Shown one piece after another: positions 47,380-58,189 of a stretch of 64,000 bases of DNA (within the stretch, counting starts at the first letter, position 1; each line of letters opens with the position of its first letter). The stretch spans positions 275,848,122-275,912,121 of the forward strand of contig NC_084795.1 of assembly GCF_963169125.1 (NCBI RefSeq). The letters run 5' to 3'. A model generated the notes under the pieces. The model saw nothing but the letters and a program-made list of their open reading frames with translations. It was not told where the DNA came from and made no database searches. The position numbers and the translations under genes were made by a program. The DNA is from Humulus lupulus (Eukaryota; Streptophyta; Magnoliopsida; Rosales; Cannabaceae).

Positions 47380-49750
47380 ACATAAAATAATTACAAAAAT
47401 CACCTACAAAATTTTATTTACAAAAATACATTGCCACGTCATCAAAAAATACCGGATTCTAAAAGTAATATACCTGAATTTGAAACTTTCCCAAAATCCA
47501 ATTTTCCCGCGGGTTTAAAAAGTAACTTTTATGTTACTTAAAATATTAATAAGTTACCAATTAGTTATTTTTTCAGGAAAAAAATTATTTTTATAGCATA
47601 TTATTTTATATACATTTTGATTATATCCAATACTTATTTTTTAAAACTTTTTTATTTTAAGACACTGATTAGTTATTTTGAAGTTATATTATGATATCTT
47701 ATTACTTAAGATAGTTTTACGTTGCCGAGTAGTCATTTTTTAGAAACTAATAAGTTACAATAAAATATAACAAATTACTATAAAACTTATTATTAAAAGT
47801 TACTTTTAGTATACTATACATTAATTTTATTAATAAAAAGTTTTAATTCATTTTTTAGTCAATAATGTAATTTATATAGGAGTAATAATATTTTTTTTAT
47901 TAATCAAACAAAAAATATACTTAAAAGTTACTTTCGAACTATAATAATAAATACACATTTCGGTATTTTATTATTAAGTTTTTATTGATCAAAATAAAAA
48001 GCAACTACATAATTACTTTTTAAATACAACATAAAAATTACTCATTCCAATTTTTAAGAAACTTTTCCATTTTTTTTAATAAACAAAACTAAAAAGAAAT
48101 TTAAACGTTATTTTCATACACAACACAAGAAACTCATGTTTGTCATATACCAAAATGATCACCTTCAAGAGTAGGTCGCGATGATAAAAGTGTAAATAAA
48201 ATAAAAAAAAAATTAATACTAGATGTAATTTTCACTTTTATATATCATTTAAGATACCAATTGGTTACCTTTTGATATATGACTAAATTTTTTAGTATGC
48301 CACAAATTTAAAGTAACCAACAAACTTAGTAAGTTACCAAAAAGTGTCTTCTTATGTTCTATTAAAAAGTTATCAAACAATATTTTAAAGAATTTATTTT
48401 AAAAAAGTTACTTAAAATATTTTTTAATAACTTTAAAGTTATTTAGAATACCATATGGTATCTTTTACATATAAAATAAGAATACAAATTGTAGTATATT
48501 AAATTTTGTTTAAGTTGAAAATTTAGTTTCTTTTTAGTCAACAGAATATAAAAAATAAACTAAAAGATTGTTTTTTATTTTAGTCATCTATTATGACGAC
48601 GGCGAAAAAATATATGCTTCCCACATATCAAAATGATCATCTTGAAGAGTAGATCGCGATGATACTGCTCTTAAGCCCAACCGACTCGCGATTTTGATGA
48701 AGTTAAGGAGAAGAGAAAGATATAAATAAACATAAAAAAACAAAATTTTAAACCGCACTTTAACTTTGTGTACCGTGTACTTCTATATATAGAGAGAATA
48801 TAAGACAAATTTAAGTTATATACCCTATAAGAAAAACTGTATGATTGTAAATATATTTGTCCACGTTTTTTGTAAATAATTTAATAAAAATGGTATTGGA
48901 TGTAAATTTCTCAAATTATTAGGCAAAGGCTGTTTTAACAAGGGTTTAATATTTTGGGAAATTCATAAAAATATTTAAGATATAAAAAAAAATATTGAAA
49001 ATACGGAATCTGGAAAAATTACAAAAATACAGAGATGTATAATTGTAAATACGGAGTTTTTTTTTGTAACCAAAATTTAAAAATTTGTAACTATATATTA
49101 TAATTTTGTAAATAATATTTATAGACTAAATAAAAAATTGTAACAGACAATTACAAAACTATTATCCATATTTTTATAATTTTTATAAAATTTCATATTT
49201 TTCATTTTTTTTAAATTTACCGTGCTATGTGTAATTTTCCTTTTTTTCATCTATATACAAATTTATAAAAAATATTACATATCTCTAACAAGATTAGTTA
49301 TTTTCAGATATAAATATTAAATTAGGATATTATTTAAAAATGTTACATCCTTAATTTGAGGGAATATATCACTATTTAAATATATTTATCTAAAATTTAA
49401 AATGTTTTTATTGTAACAAATTTATGTTACGTGATGAAGGAAGATATTTAATTTAAATGTTTTTTTTTAATTTCTGTATGCCATTTTTGAAGAAATCGAT
49501 CAGTTAAAAAAAAAACTCTGAATACACTGTGTCTCTGTCAATTCTCTTTCTTTTGGTAATTGTTTCTTATGGCTGCAAAATTATGATTTGGGCATGATTA
49601 TGTGTTTGTTACTATTGGATTGAAGGTGGTAATATATCGATCCATGAGTAATGAAGAACATATTTTCAAATATCACATATTTTTTTTACACAAATGTGTA
49701 ATTTATCTTAACCGAACAATTAAAAGTGATGTGGTCCTAATTTAAAATTA
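47380..49750. other. AT-rich intergenic DNA with a spaced direct repeat
   Basis: TACCAAAATGATCACCTTCA with AGAGTAGGTCGCGATGATA (48151-48186) recurs as ATCAAAATGATCATCTTGA with AGAGTAGATCGCGATGATA (48626-48664), about 475 bases apart. Many AGTTACTT/AAGTAACT motifs lie between. It may be a decayed repeat. No gene recognised. Confidence 0.45.
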
Positions 49751-50030
49751 TTTATGATACAATTAAGGTGTTCCTGCTATAAGTTAGTTAAACAAACTAA
49801 CGAATCAATAAACCCAGCAATTTCTCACACCAATCTGCACGACTTACATACTCAGAATTGCGTGACTTACGATCATAAAGGATAGATTGCTAGATTTATT
49901 AACTCGAAGGTTAATCTAAAAACTTATAACAGTAGTTGCCTTCAGATATGATCCATATTGCATGCTATCTCTACTTCAGAAATCTTTGAAGGAATGATTT
50001 AGAAGAACATTTTTGATAATAAACACTCTA

Positions 50031-50089
50031 GTATTTTATTGCTTCCAAATTCTCCGATTTCCACAAGGAGGGATGATGGCCTTATATAG
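50031..50089 (-). promoter_or_regulatory. TATATAAGG box followed closely by AATAAA
   Basis: On the minus strand TATATAAGG (about 50088-50080) lies about 190 bases after the stop of the 269-codon ORF. AATAAA follows about 45 bases later (50040-50035). The simplest reading is that AATAAA is the 3' processing signal of that ORF. The close pairing of TATA box and poly(A) signal also resembles the terminal-repeat region of reverse-transcribing elements. Confidence 0.35.
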
Positions 50090-50175
50090 CCACATCCTTC
50101 AGCATACAAACTTAACCAAACCTAACAAAACTTAACCCATCCTAGTCAAAACCAACCATGGTTGGGATAGGATAA

Positions 50176-50248
50176 GGGATAAGATAGGATTCCCCGACAA
50201 AGACAAAAGCATAGGTAAGGGATAAGATTCCCTGACAAAGACAAAAGG
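50176..50248. repeat. Short tandem duplication 3' of the 269-codon ORF
   Basis: GGGATAAGATAGGATTCCCC with GACAAAGACAAAAG (50176-50209) recurs as GGGATAAGATTCCCT with GACAAAGACAAAAG (50219-50248). Confidence 0.6.
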
Positions 50249-50278
50249 CTAAACAACAAAAACTTATGGCTGAAATAG

Positions 50279-51088
50279 TTATTTAAATATTGTTTCATGA
50301 CTAATTTCATAGTCAGAGTCATATGTTGGGTCTTCATGAAGTGGGTTCCATCCTGTCGGTTCTTCATCCTCGTCACTGCCAGCTGGGGGACAGGCGTCGT
50401 ATTCTGTGTACATCACGTTCCATTCGCCTCCTGTGTAATGGAAGAGATAGGGGTCTTGCATATCTGCAGAGTCAGCATATGGGTTTTGTGAATCTTCAAA
50501 GTAGTCATTTTTTCGCAAAACTATCTCTTCAGTATCGGTCAATTTGTACAGAGACGGATATTTTTGTTCTAATGTTTCTTCGAGTTTGGTGACCTGATCT
50601 GTTTCATTTTTTGATAGATGGAAGGCTTCAAGGGCCCTTGTTATTTTGTGAGTATAGTCGGAAGGGAATGCCTCCCAAGGAGCATCTTCTTCTGGTTTGG
50701 GCCACAATTCCGGAGGTATAATCTGGTTTTTCTCAAACAGACTCATTTGGATGTCCATGTACTCTTGGCCTCCAAGACCACATAATGGTTCTTCTTTTGA
50801 CCCGTAGACTTCGAATGTTGGATTGGTAACTATATTCTGTTCTGCATCGAGCTTGGCATTGAGGCTAAGGAAGAGAACAGTATAACAGTTCATCAGGCTG
50901 GCAACATTTGGGCCTGATGGGTAGATAAAAGTGGGCCTGTTATTTTGGACCTTTTTCCATTCAGCTGATAAGACCTTTTTCCATTCTTCTAGTGGGGCAA
51001 ACCAGGACAAAATATCCATTTGGACTTGGTAGGCTGGCTTGAACTTGTCTTGGTCCAAGAATGATTTTATGGATGTGTGCAAGGCCAT
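50279..51088 (-). CDS. Intact 269-codon ORF of unknown family
   Basis: A single open frame starting at ATG 51088. Codon use and balanced composition differ sharply from the AT-rich flanks, which argues for a real or recently real protein. The product starts MALHTSIKSFLDQDKFKPAY and is rich in Trp, Tyr and charged residues. No signal peptide or membrane segment is visible. The middle (about residues 150-190) could be helical with Glu/Lys-rich heptads, and the C-terminal 40 residues are strongly acidic (GSDEDEEPTGW and onward). I recognise no domain. It may be a host gene, a captured gene, or an accessory protein of a reverse-transcribing element or an endogenous pararetrovirus. The last idea rests only on the TATA/AATAAA arrangement 3' of it. 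Upstream DNA shows no polymerase. Confidence 0.5.
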   Translation of the reverse strand: MALHTSIKSFLDQDKFKPAYQVQMDILSWFAPLEEWKKVLSAEWKKVQNNRPTFIYPSGPNVASLMNCYTVLFLSLNAKLDAEQNIVTNPTFEVYGSKEEPLCGLGGQEYMDIQMSLFEKNQIIPPELWPKPEEDAPWEAFPSDYTHKITRALEAFHLSKNETDQVTKLEETLEQKYPSLYKLTDTEEIVLRKNDYFEDSQNPYADSADMQDPYLFHYTGGEWNVMYTEYDACPPAGSDEDEEPTGWNPLHEDPTYDSDYEISHETIFK

Positions 51089-51360
51089 AGTTTAAATACA
51101 TATTATAGTGTGTAAAAAATATATGCAATTTGAATGTGTATCTAGTATTAATTAATATCCATAAGTGCAACGTTGGTACATAAAAATTAAGCACTTAGAG
51201 CATTTCATGGAGTTGGAGGCATTATTATTTGAGAAATATTACAATGGAGATATTTACAATCAAAATTAACACAATATATATTTAATATTAACTAATAATA
51301 TGTAACTCCCTCTTCTTTCTACAAATGCATTATAACAATTATGAAAAATAAGACAATATA

Positions 51361-51366
51361 TTTTAT
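51361..51366 (-). terminator. Poly(A) signal AATAAA for the small peptide gene
   Basis: AATAAA on the minus strand 26-31 bases after the stop codon of the 51-codon frame. Confidence 0.4.
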
Positions 51367-51391
51367 TCATATTTTTGAGTGCATTACAATG

Positions 51392-51547
51392 TTAATCGAA
51401 TGCTAGAGCTATTAAGTAAAGTGGAAGAATAACTAATGAATACGCAACTATAATATTCATGTGCATTTCATTAGTATAATACCCATAGAATGATGCTAAA
51501 TACAAGCAAACAATAACTAAAGTTATGAACAATAAAGAGAAATTCAT
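51392..51547 (-). CDS. Possible 51-residue membrane peptide gene
   Basis: The frame from ATG 51547 to TAA at 51394-51392 encodes 51 residues. It begins with a hydrophobic helix (MNFSLLFITLVIVCLYLASF), then a short polar loop containing YGYYTNEMHMN, then a second hydrophobic helix (IIVAYSLVILPLYLIALAF) and a final Asp. It would be a two-helix membrane hairpin, or a signal peptide followed by one helix. Gene-like surroundings are CCTATAAATA at 51630-51621, 74 bases before the ATG, and AATAAA just after the stop. I chose the ATG at 51547 over the longer frame start because it lies after the TATA box. The family is not recognised. Hydrophobic frames arise by chance in AT-rich DNA, so this is tentative. 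Confidence 0.4.
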   Translation of the reverse strand: MNFSLLFITLVIVCLYLASFYGYYTNEMHMNIIVAYSLVILPLYLIALAFD

Positions 51548-51620
51548 GATTTGATGATGAATTTTATCTCGAAGGTTAAGAGATGAAGAAGTTGTGCAAG
51601 TAATTGGTTGAAGGAACAAG

Positions 51621-51630
51621 TATTTATAGG
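51621..51630 (-). promoter_or_regulatory. TATA box of the possible small peptide gene
   Basis: CCTATAAATA on the minus strand, 74 bases upstream of the ATG at 51547, at the expected distance for a short 5'UTR. Confidence 0.4.
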
Positions 51631-51722
51631 ACAAAAACTAGCCGTATGGTAGGCTCTCCCTGTCTTATCTTCTTCATGAAAATAAGCTTCGAGCCTGCGG
51701 TCTTCTGGAGCAGGGCCAATCA

Positions 51723-53000
51723 ATGGACGACATCGCCTACCAGAAGTACACCACGTGGGAGCATGTACCACTCCCTACTGACAAACTTCCTCCGAGGCAG
51801 AGGTCAACGAGCTCGAGGGTCCGATCCCCAGCCCGCCGTCATAGGAGTCTGTGCTCGGGGAATGATGCCAACGACGAGGCTTCGAGATCGAGTGACAGAG
51901 GTAAGGTCATTCTCAACTCAGCCTTGTGGTCTCCTTCCCCTCTAAAATATAAACCCGACACCCTGATCCTATTCCCGGATTATAAGGATAATTTCCATGT
52001 ATTGTCTTGGGTAGATGATAGGGTCCATAGATTCGATAGCTGGCTGGGGAAATACCAAAAAATGTATAGTTTGAATGAAGTTTGGGATGGGATAGTCGTT
52101 CAGTATGGAACAAAGGACTATAAGGACCTTTCGAGGTTAACTTCCATGTATAGGGAAGGGACTCCCCCAGCCTCCTTTGAAGATAAGGGGATTACCTGGT
52201 CGCCGAGCACGAGCTCGGGGGAGAGTTCCAGTTAGTTTTCTTGTCACTTGTCTATTTGTTTCCATTAACTGTTTGCTTCACGCTTACTTTGGTATTTTAA
52301 GCTTGTTTACTAATATGATTTGATCATGCAGGCAATATGGATTCTGACCTCGAAACCATGCTCAACGGTTGCTCGGGAGCCAAGCAAAGCAAGCGCCCGA
52401 GAGCGTCACAAAAAGCTGGTCAGCTTGCCAAAGTCCCTAAAAGGACCGAGGTGACGCCTCCTCCTCTGGCCCCTCAAGTTCTGAACCAAGTCATGACCTC
52501 CAACTCCCAGATCGGGGTTCCTGTGGAAGCTGTTCCTTCAAAGTCTCATGCGATCCAAACCCTTCAAACGACCGTTCTAGCTCCAAAGAAGCCAGTTCCC
52601 ACTTGGGAGCGCCTGCTGTTGATTTCGACTCATTCTGATGAGTACGTCATTGACAGCGTTGCAGGGACTCACAGAGCCACTCTTGGCTCGGATGTCCTGT
52701 CTTGAGTGGGCCAAAGCTACAGCAATCTTGGGGCTCCTCAGTGGCAGTTATTGGTCAACGCTCGGGCCTCCAATGTCCTCTACGACAAGAGTACCGAGCT
52801 CATCTCCTCGGTAATTTTTCTTACTTTGCTATTTGTTTGAGTTTTACTTGGAACATGTTCTGACTTAATTTACTTGTGTGCTAGGCTCTCGCTGCAGTTG
52901 CTTAGTTAAATTACAAGTTGAACAATGAGGCTCATGGGAGCATGTCTTATGCTTAGGAGTCAAAGAATCTCCAGCTTAAGCTCGTTGACGAGTTCACAGA
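51723..53000 (+). pseudogene. Decayed three-exon frame, probably repeat-associated
   Basis: Exon 1 is 51723-52230 and exon 2 is 52332-52810, joined by a GT/AG intron of 101 bp that restores the frame. A second GT/AG intron (52811-52884) leads to exon 3 from 52885. Exon 1 encodes a basic Arg/Ser-rich stretch, then a block with FPDYKDNFHVLSW and a Ser-rich end. Exon 2 holds MDSDLETMLNGC, a Lys/Arg/Pro-rich linker and WQLLVNARASNVLYDKSTEL. Exon 3 looks like the start of a coiled coil (ALAAVA, then LNYKLNNEAHG). In-frame stops lie at 52703-52705 (TGA) and twice in exon 3 (TAG). The frame ends where the copia LTR remnant begins. Codon use is balanced, unlike the flanks. I do not recognise the family. 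Accessory ORFs of plant LTR elements often look like this. Confidence 0.5.
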
Positions 53001-54802
53001 GTGAATGTTCAGAGTTGTCTCACACATCACTGAATATTTTTCTGATCAGTCATACTTAAAAGAAAATATTCAAATTTTAAAAAATAAATCTGTAACCATT
53101 TTACAATTTACTTTTTAATTAATTAATTATTCTATTAATGAAAAAATCCAAAAATCAAATTTTGAATTATCCATTAATTAATTAATTAAATAAATAAAAT
53201 TGAAAATCCCATCCCTGAAAATGCCCTACACGCAACACACAGTCCATGGACTGTGTGTGCACGTGTAGACTCCTTAATTTTAGGGATGTTGTTTTTTTTC
53301 AATTTTTATTTAATTATTTATTCAAACTGTTTTGTCTGATAAGATCTAACAACCTGATAACTAATTCAAATTAATTTATCTTTTTAATTAATTATCAAAT
53401 ATAATTAATTATTTGAATAAATATTAATCTTTTAAATTCAAATCCAATTTGAACTTATCAGATTATTATCTCCCACTCAAATAAAGATATTTAATTAATT
53501 CTACCAATTAATTAAATCCAAATTTTTTGAAAATAAATATTTAATTTATTATAATTTCGAAAATTATAATTAATTAATTATTTAATTAAATTTCGAAATA
53601 TATTTAATTATTTAATATAATTTCGAAAATTATACAACAATTAAATATTAATTAATTTTGTTAACTACAACTAATTTGTAATTAATTAATTAATCACTAT
53701 TATCATATAATTGCATATTTGGCCTGAAGAACAAATTTCTTATTAAATATGTCTTTAAACTATTTTCCCTTCATATCAACTCTTACCTTGAACAATGTTG
53801 ATAGAGCCGCTATGGGGACCTATGGACCTATAATTCCAAGCTCCAATAAATTTGAGATTATTAATTAAACTCTTTAATTAAATAATCTTATAATTATTCC
53901 ACTATAAATATGAGACTGCACTCTTGTAGTTATAGACATTTCATTTACTGAGTACTTTATAATCATAAAGCGTCCATTGATATAATCATTGCATACAACT
54001 TGACCCTCTAATAATGGTTCATAATTAATCGGGAATAAAATTACCGTTTTACCCTTTTAATTATCTCTTGTTTCCTTAAGTACCATTGACTCTACTAGTG
54101 AAGGTTAATTCATAACTAAATTATGAATTTGAGCTCAATAACCTTTTAGTCCCAAAAGTCAACCCTTAAGAGAACCATCATTCAATCTCTTGCGAGAAGG
54201 TATAGATTCCATATCTGTTTACTATGTCCCCAGCCATCTATATTAATGAGTTCCCAAAACAAAAGTTTCTAGCCTGATCATTCTGACAGACCCTAACAAG
54301 TGAATCAAAGAACTCATATAACATAAACAGGAGTTCATAGTAACTTCAGGATTAAGATCTATTTGTATATGATCATCAGTTGATATATTTAATTAATACT
54401 TTGAAACGGTATTTAACTAAGTATTAATAAACATATTTGGTCCAGTTCTATATATTCTCTAATATAGCAAGCACCTTCACTAAAGTGTCCTACCACACTA
54501 GTGATCCGGATCTAGATCACATGTATTCATAATACTAGTGGACCGTACTTGCAGTAATTAATCTAAAGATTCCATAACTTTATTTTACTGCGAACTTTCA
54601 AGTTCATTTATCTCAAACACAATCCTCCCGTACCAATACGTGTTTGAGATCACATATATGAACTTAGGAATTTTCCTGATATTTACACAATATTATCATA
54701 GAATAATATAGTCCATAAAATATATGCATAACAAATTTAATTAATTAATTTATTTCATAAAACAATGTCTACTACATTTGCTTTCAAGGCACATTTCCAA
54801 CA
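53000..54802 (-). mobile_element. Partial copia LTR (LTR G), same family as solo LTR F
   Basis: On the minus strand it opens TGTTGGAAATGTGCCTTG at 54802 and follows the order of solo LTR F. Shared features include ACTAGTATTATGAATACA, GTGTGGTAGGACACTTTAG, GATGGCTGGGGACATAGT and AGAGTTGATA with a tract of TATCAACA. It ends near 53000 inside the decayed three-exon frame, without the CCAACA terminus, so the 3' end is missing. An open frame beginning at 54765 starts inside this LTR and is not a real gene start. Confidence 0.75.
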
Positions 54803-54970
54803 AGAAGCAAGTCCATCCACAGTAATCTCAGGTCAGCTCCTTTTCAACAACATCTCTGCATCAGTATTAATTGACTCAGGAGCTACACATTCATTTGCAT
54901 CAGTGTATTTTGTTGGTAGATTGAATGGATTACCTGTTAAGATGGATACAATTTTTAGTATAGCACTGCT
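54803..54970 (+). pseudogene. Fragment of a Ty3-gypsy aspartic protease
   Basis: About 55 codons reading GQLLFNNISASVLIDSGATH and onward to MDTIFSIALL. The DSGATHSF motif is the active site of plant Ty3-gypsy proteases, placed as in the gag-pol polyproteins of chromoviruses. It is cut off on the left by LTR G and on the right by the start of a gypsy LTR, so neither gag nor reverse transcriptase remains. Confidence 0.8.
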
Positions 54971-56308
54971 GTAATGCCCCGGATTCCATAATATGGTTTA
55001 ATGGCTGGATTAGTAGGCGGGGAGGGCCATAACTGTTTAATTATGCTATTAAATGTGTTTATGCATGTTTATGAGAATTATATTATAATATGATGTTGAA
55101 TGCATGCATGTGGGTCCACATTTGCTTACAGGGGTGTGTTGGTAATTTGGCTCGTTGAGGGAATAATTGTATACTTGTTTGCATGTCAATGATATATTGT
55201 GAGACCACATTATAATGTGGATTGGTTCGAGTATTTCGGCATGAGACGATCTTTAAATATGATTTATCGGTTTGGTCATAACAGGCTTGAGCTCGGGGTG
55301 AGTCTCGGGGTGATTTTAATGATTAGAGCGTTACCGGGGATTTTAGGGTAACGGGATATGAATTGTCGGAGTTTGGGATTATTGAGATTAGCAGGAAGTG
55401 GAAAGAGTTAATTATGATTAACGGTGTAAGTGGAAAGTACCAATTTTACCCTTGAAATGGCTTTAGAGGTTTTAAGTGGCTTAAGGGTATTTTGGTCATT
55501 TGGGGTTAGGATTTATATGACTTTAGATGGCTGTAGAAAGTACAGAGAAAAAACAAAGTTTTCTTCTCCAACCCGTACATCTTTTCCCTTCATCTCTCCT
55601 TTGAAGTTTTTGAGCTCTAGGTGGGGTTTAAAGCTAGGAAATCAAAGCTTGGAAGTTGTAGACTTGGTTCATCCATTGAAAAAGGACTTAAATTCCATTT
55701 GAGGTAAGAATTCATCCATGAAAAACAAGCCATACTCTGTTTTTCTTTATAGTTTTCAGCTTATAGTTTTGGTGTGGATAGTTGGAATCAATGAGAGTTT
55801 TTGTGTAAGATTGATTGGGTTTTGATGAGGGTATGATGTAGATGAAGTTTAGGGGTTGAATTGGGTGTTTTGGTAAGGTTTTGGATTGGTTTGGAGGGTT
55901 TGGTTTCAAGAGAAATCGCAAAGAAGATGAACCAGAAAGTTTCTGGTCTGTAATTGGCGTAGCAGCGCCATTTAGGGTTGCAGCGCAATTTATTAGGGCT
56001 GCATCGCTGGTCCATTTTTCAGCAAACCTATTTTAGGGCTCGGAATGATCCTTAAGGCTCGGGGTTTGGTTCCTCTGCCTCGTTTGAGTATATTAAGATT
56101 CCCGAGAGTGGGGGATTGATCCCGGGAGTGTGGTTTTAGATTGTGAACCATTTATTAATTTATTTTATTAATGGATTATAATTGGTTATGATTAGGTAAC
56201 TGTTAAGGAAATCTAAAGGTTGATCGTTCTCAAGGGTCGTTCTTATATTATTTCTCGTTCGAACCTGAGGTAAGAAAACAATGTATGGATACAGTTGCAC
56301 CCTGTATA
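54971..56308 (+). mobile_element. 5' part of a Ty3-gypsy LTR, interrupted by copia
   Basis: Starts TGTAATGCCCCGGATTCC, a typical chromovirus LTR opening. It includes AATTTTACCCTTGAAATGGC and a TTCGAACCTGAGGTAAG block near 56258 of the kind seen inside these LTRs. It stops at the left end of the copia element, so the remainder should lie beyond the right edge of the window. A 90-codon frame at 55430-55702 and overlapping minus frames have no domain. Confidence 0.65.
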
Positions 56309-58165
56309 TGTTGGAAAAAGCTTATACAGGATCTTTATTTATTTTCATGTATATCTAATATTAAACAAATTAATACAAGATAGCCTAAAACATGTTTCTA
56401 AAATTGAATTCAAGAGAAACAAATAATAGAATACTTACAGTATACGCAGCGGAATTAAAGAGTCCTTCCTTCAGTTTCTCTAACTCTTGTATCCTCTCTA
56501 TCGCAGAGTATTATCAAGAAACTGAACCGATCTTCTATTTTCTTCACAATCTTCCAATGTATCCTTAGAACCACCTAGACTAGTGTGGGCAATTCTCAAC
56601 ACATGAGATAGATATAGAGAGAAGAAGAGAAAATAACAAAGTAGTTTAGAAAATGACTTGTGTTTAGAGAGAATCTAAAACTATCAGAAAATTTGACTTG
56701 TGACTTATCAAACTTCTTTTTGACTTCTCTCTAAGCACTCCTTTTATAGACTCAATTAGGCCATTTAATATAATTAAAAAATCAATAAAATAACAGCCAT
56801 TTTGAAGCCCTAGGTCGAAATTATCATGGGCTATAGGCCCGTGAAATTTCCCATTTGATTATAAGCCCATTGAACTTAAAATCAAGGCCTGTATTATTTT
56901 CTATTAAATTAATTAATTAAATAATTATTTAAATCCTTTATCAAACTAATTATTTATAATTTGAACTTTGATTTAAATTTATTTATTAATTTAGATACCA
57001 ATTTATCTTAATTAATAAATCTGCCATAATTTCTCTTTTCTTCTCAAAATTACACAACTCTGTGAAACTATCCAAAATTGACCTGGTCAACTTTGATAAT
57101 TCTAATTGATGATTAAATCATTTAATTGAGACTATCTAGATGATTTTATCCAAGGTACAATGGGGACCATGGGACTATGAAATCAAGCTCCAATAAGTTA
57201 TCATAAATCTAACAAATAAATTTACTAACTTATTAATTCCTCGTGACTCCACTATAGACTCGGAATTGCACTCTTGAATTCATAGAACGCTCTATAACAA
57301 ATATAGATACGCTATTAATTATCCATTGTTACAGCCATAATTGTCACTCAATCCTCTATAGACGGTCTACAATGAGATAGGACTAAAATACTGTTTTACC
57401 CCTCATTGTATTTTATCCTTAAAACACTTAGTTCCTTGTAAATGATATTTCAGTAAACTAATTTAATTACTGAAATGAGATCTCTATCATTTATCACCTT
57501 GAACCAAACTAAAAGGAAACCATCGTTTCACTTCTTCATCAGAAGCTATAGATGTTCATATCTATGATTAACACTCCCACTCAATTATACTATCGAGTTC
57601 CCAAGATGTAAGTATGGGCTAGTCCGTAGGGTAAGCTGGTAACGAACAAGTCAAAGAACTCAAATAATACAATCATTTAGAATACTAACCACTCAGAATT
57701 GAGATTGAATTGACCTATGGTCAACTATATGATATGACTAGAATAGATAATAACGGTATGTTTACTTATCTTATCAACTATCAATATCGGTCCTGTCCGA
57801 TGTAACAAATACATTCGATCTTATCTACTTTGCTAATGTTCTGGAAAGAACATAACATTGTAATGTGTAAGTAGATCATATCGTAGATTGGCAAGTCAGT
57901 GTAAATCCGGTGCACTGACTAATCTTAGGACTAACTTATTTTGAACATATAATCATATTTATATTCCACTATGATTACGTCACTATAAATAAGATTAGCT
58001 ATATGCTCGGGATTTAATAGAAGTTTATATTAAACAAATAATCATGAAAATAAAACATGTAAGCAAAGTGATTGACCAAGTCAAAAAATGATTTCTTTTC
58101 TTTTATTGATAATAAAATGAGATTACAAAGAATTTGAGTTTTAATTAGGGCATAAAACCCCAACA
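56309..58165 (-). repeat. 3' LTR of the copia element
   Basis: 1857 bases. On the minus strand it opens TGTTGGGGTTTTATGCCC (58165) and ends CTTTTTCCAACA (56309). TATAAAAG at 56748-56741 is the likely core promoter. Length and termini are typical of copia LTRs. The other LTR of the pair is outside the window, so insertion age cannot be estimated here. Confidence 0.85.
56741..56748 (-). promoter_or_regulatory. TATA box of the copia LTR
   Basis: GTCTATAAAAGGAG on the minus strand, about 430 bases before the LTR 3' end, followed by an AGAGAGAAG-type leader. It is the best TATA match in the LTR. Confidence 0.5.
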
Positions 58166-58180
58166 AACTCCCACTTGCAC
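58166..58180 (-). other. Polypurine tract of the copia element
   Basis: GTGCAAGTGGGAGTT on the minus strand lies directly against the TGTTGG start of the 3' LTR, the position and composition needed to prime plus-strand DNA synthesis. Confidence 0.75.
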
Positions 58181-58189
58181 TAATTAAAA

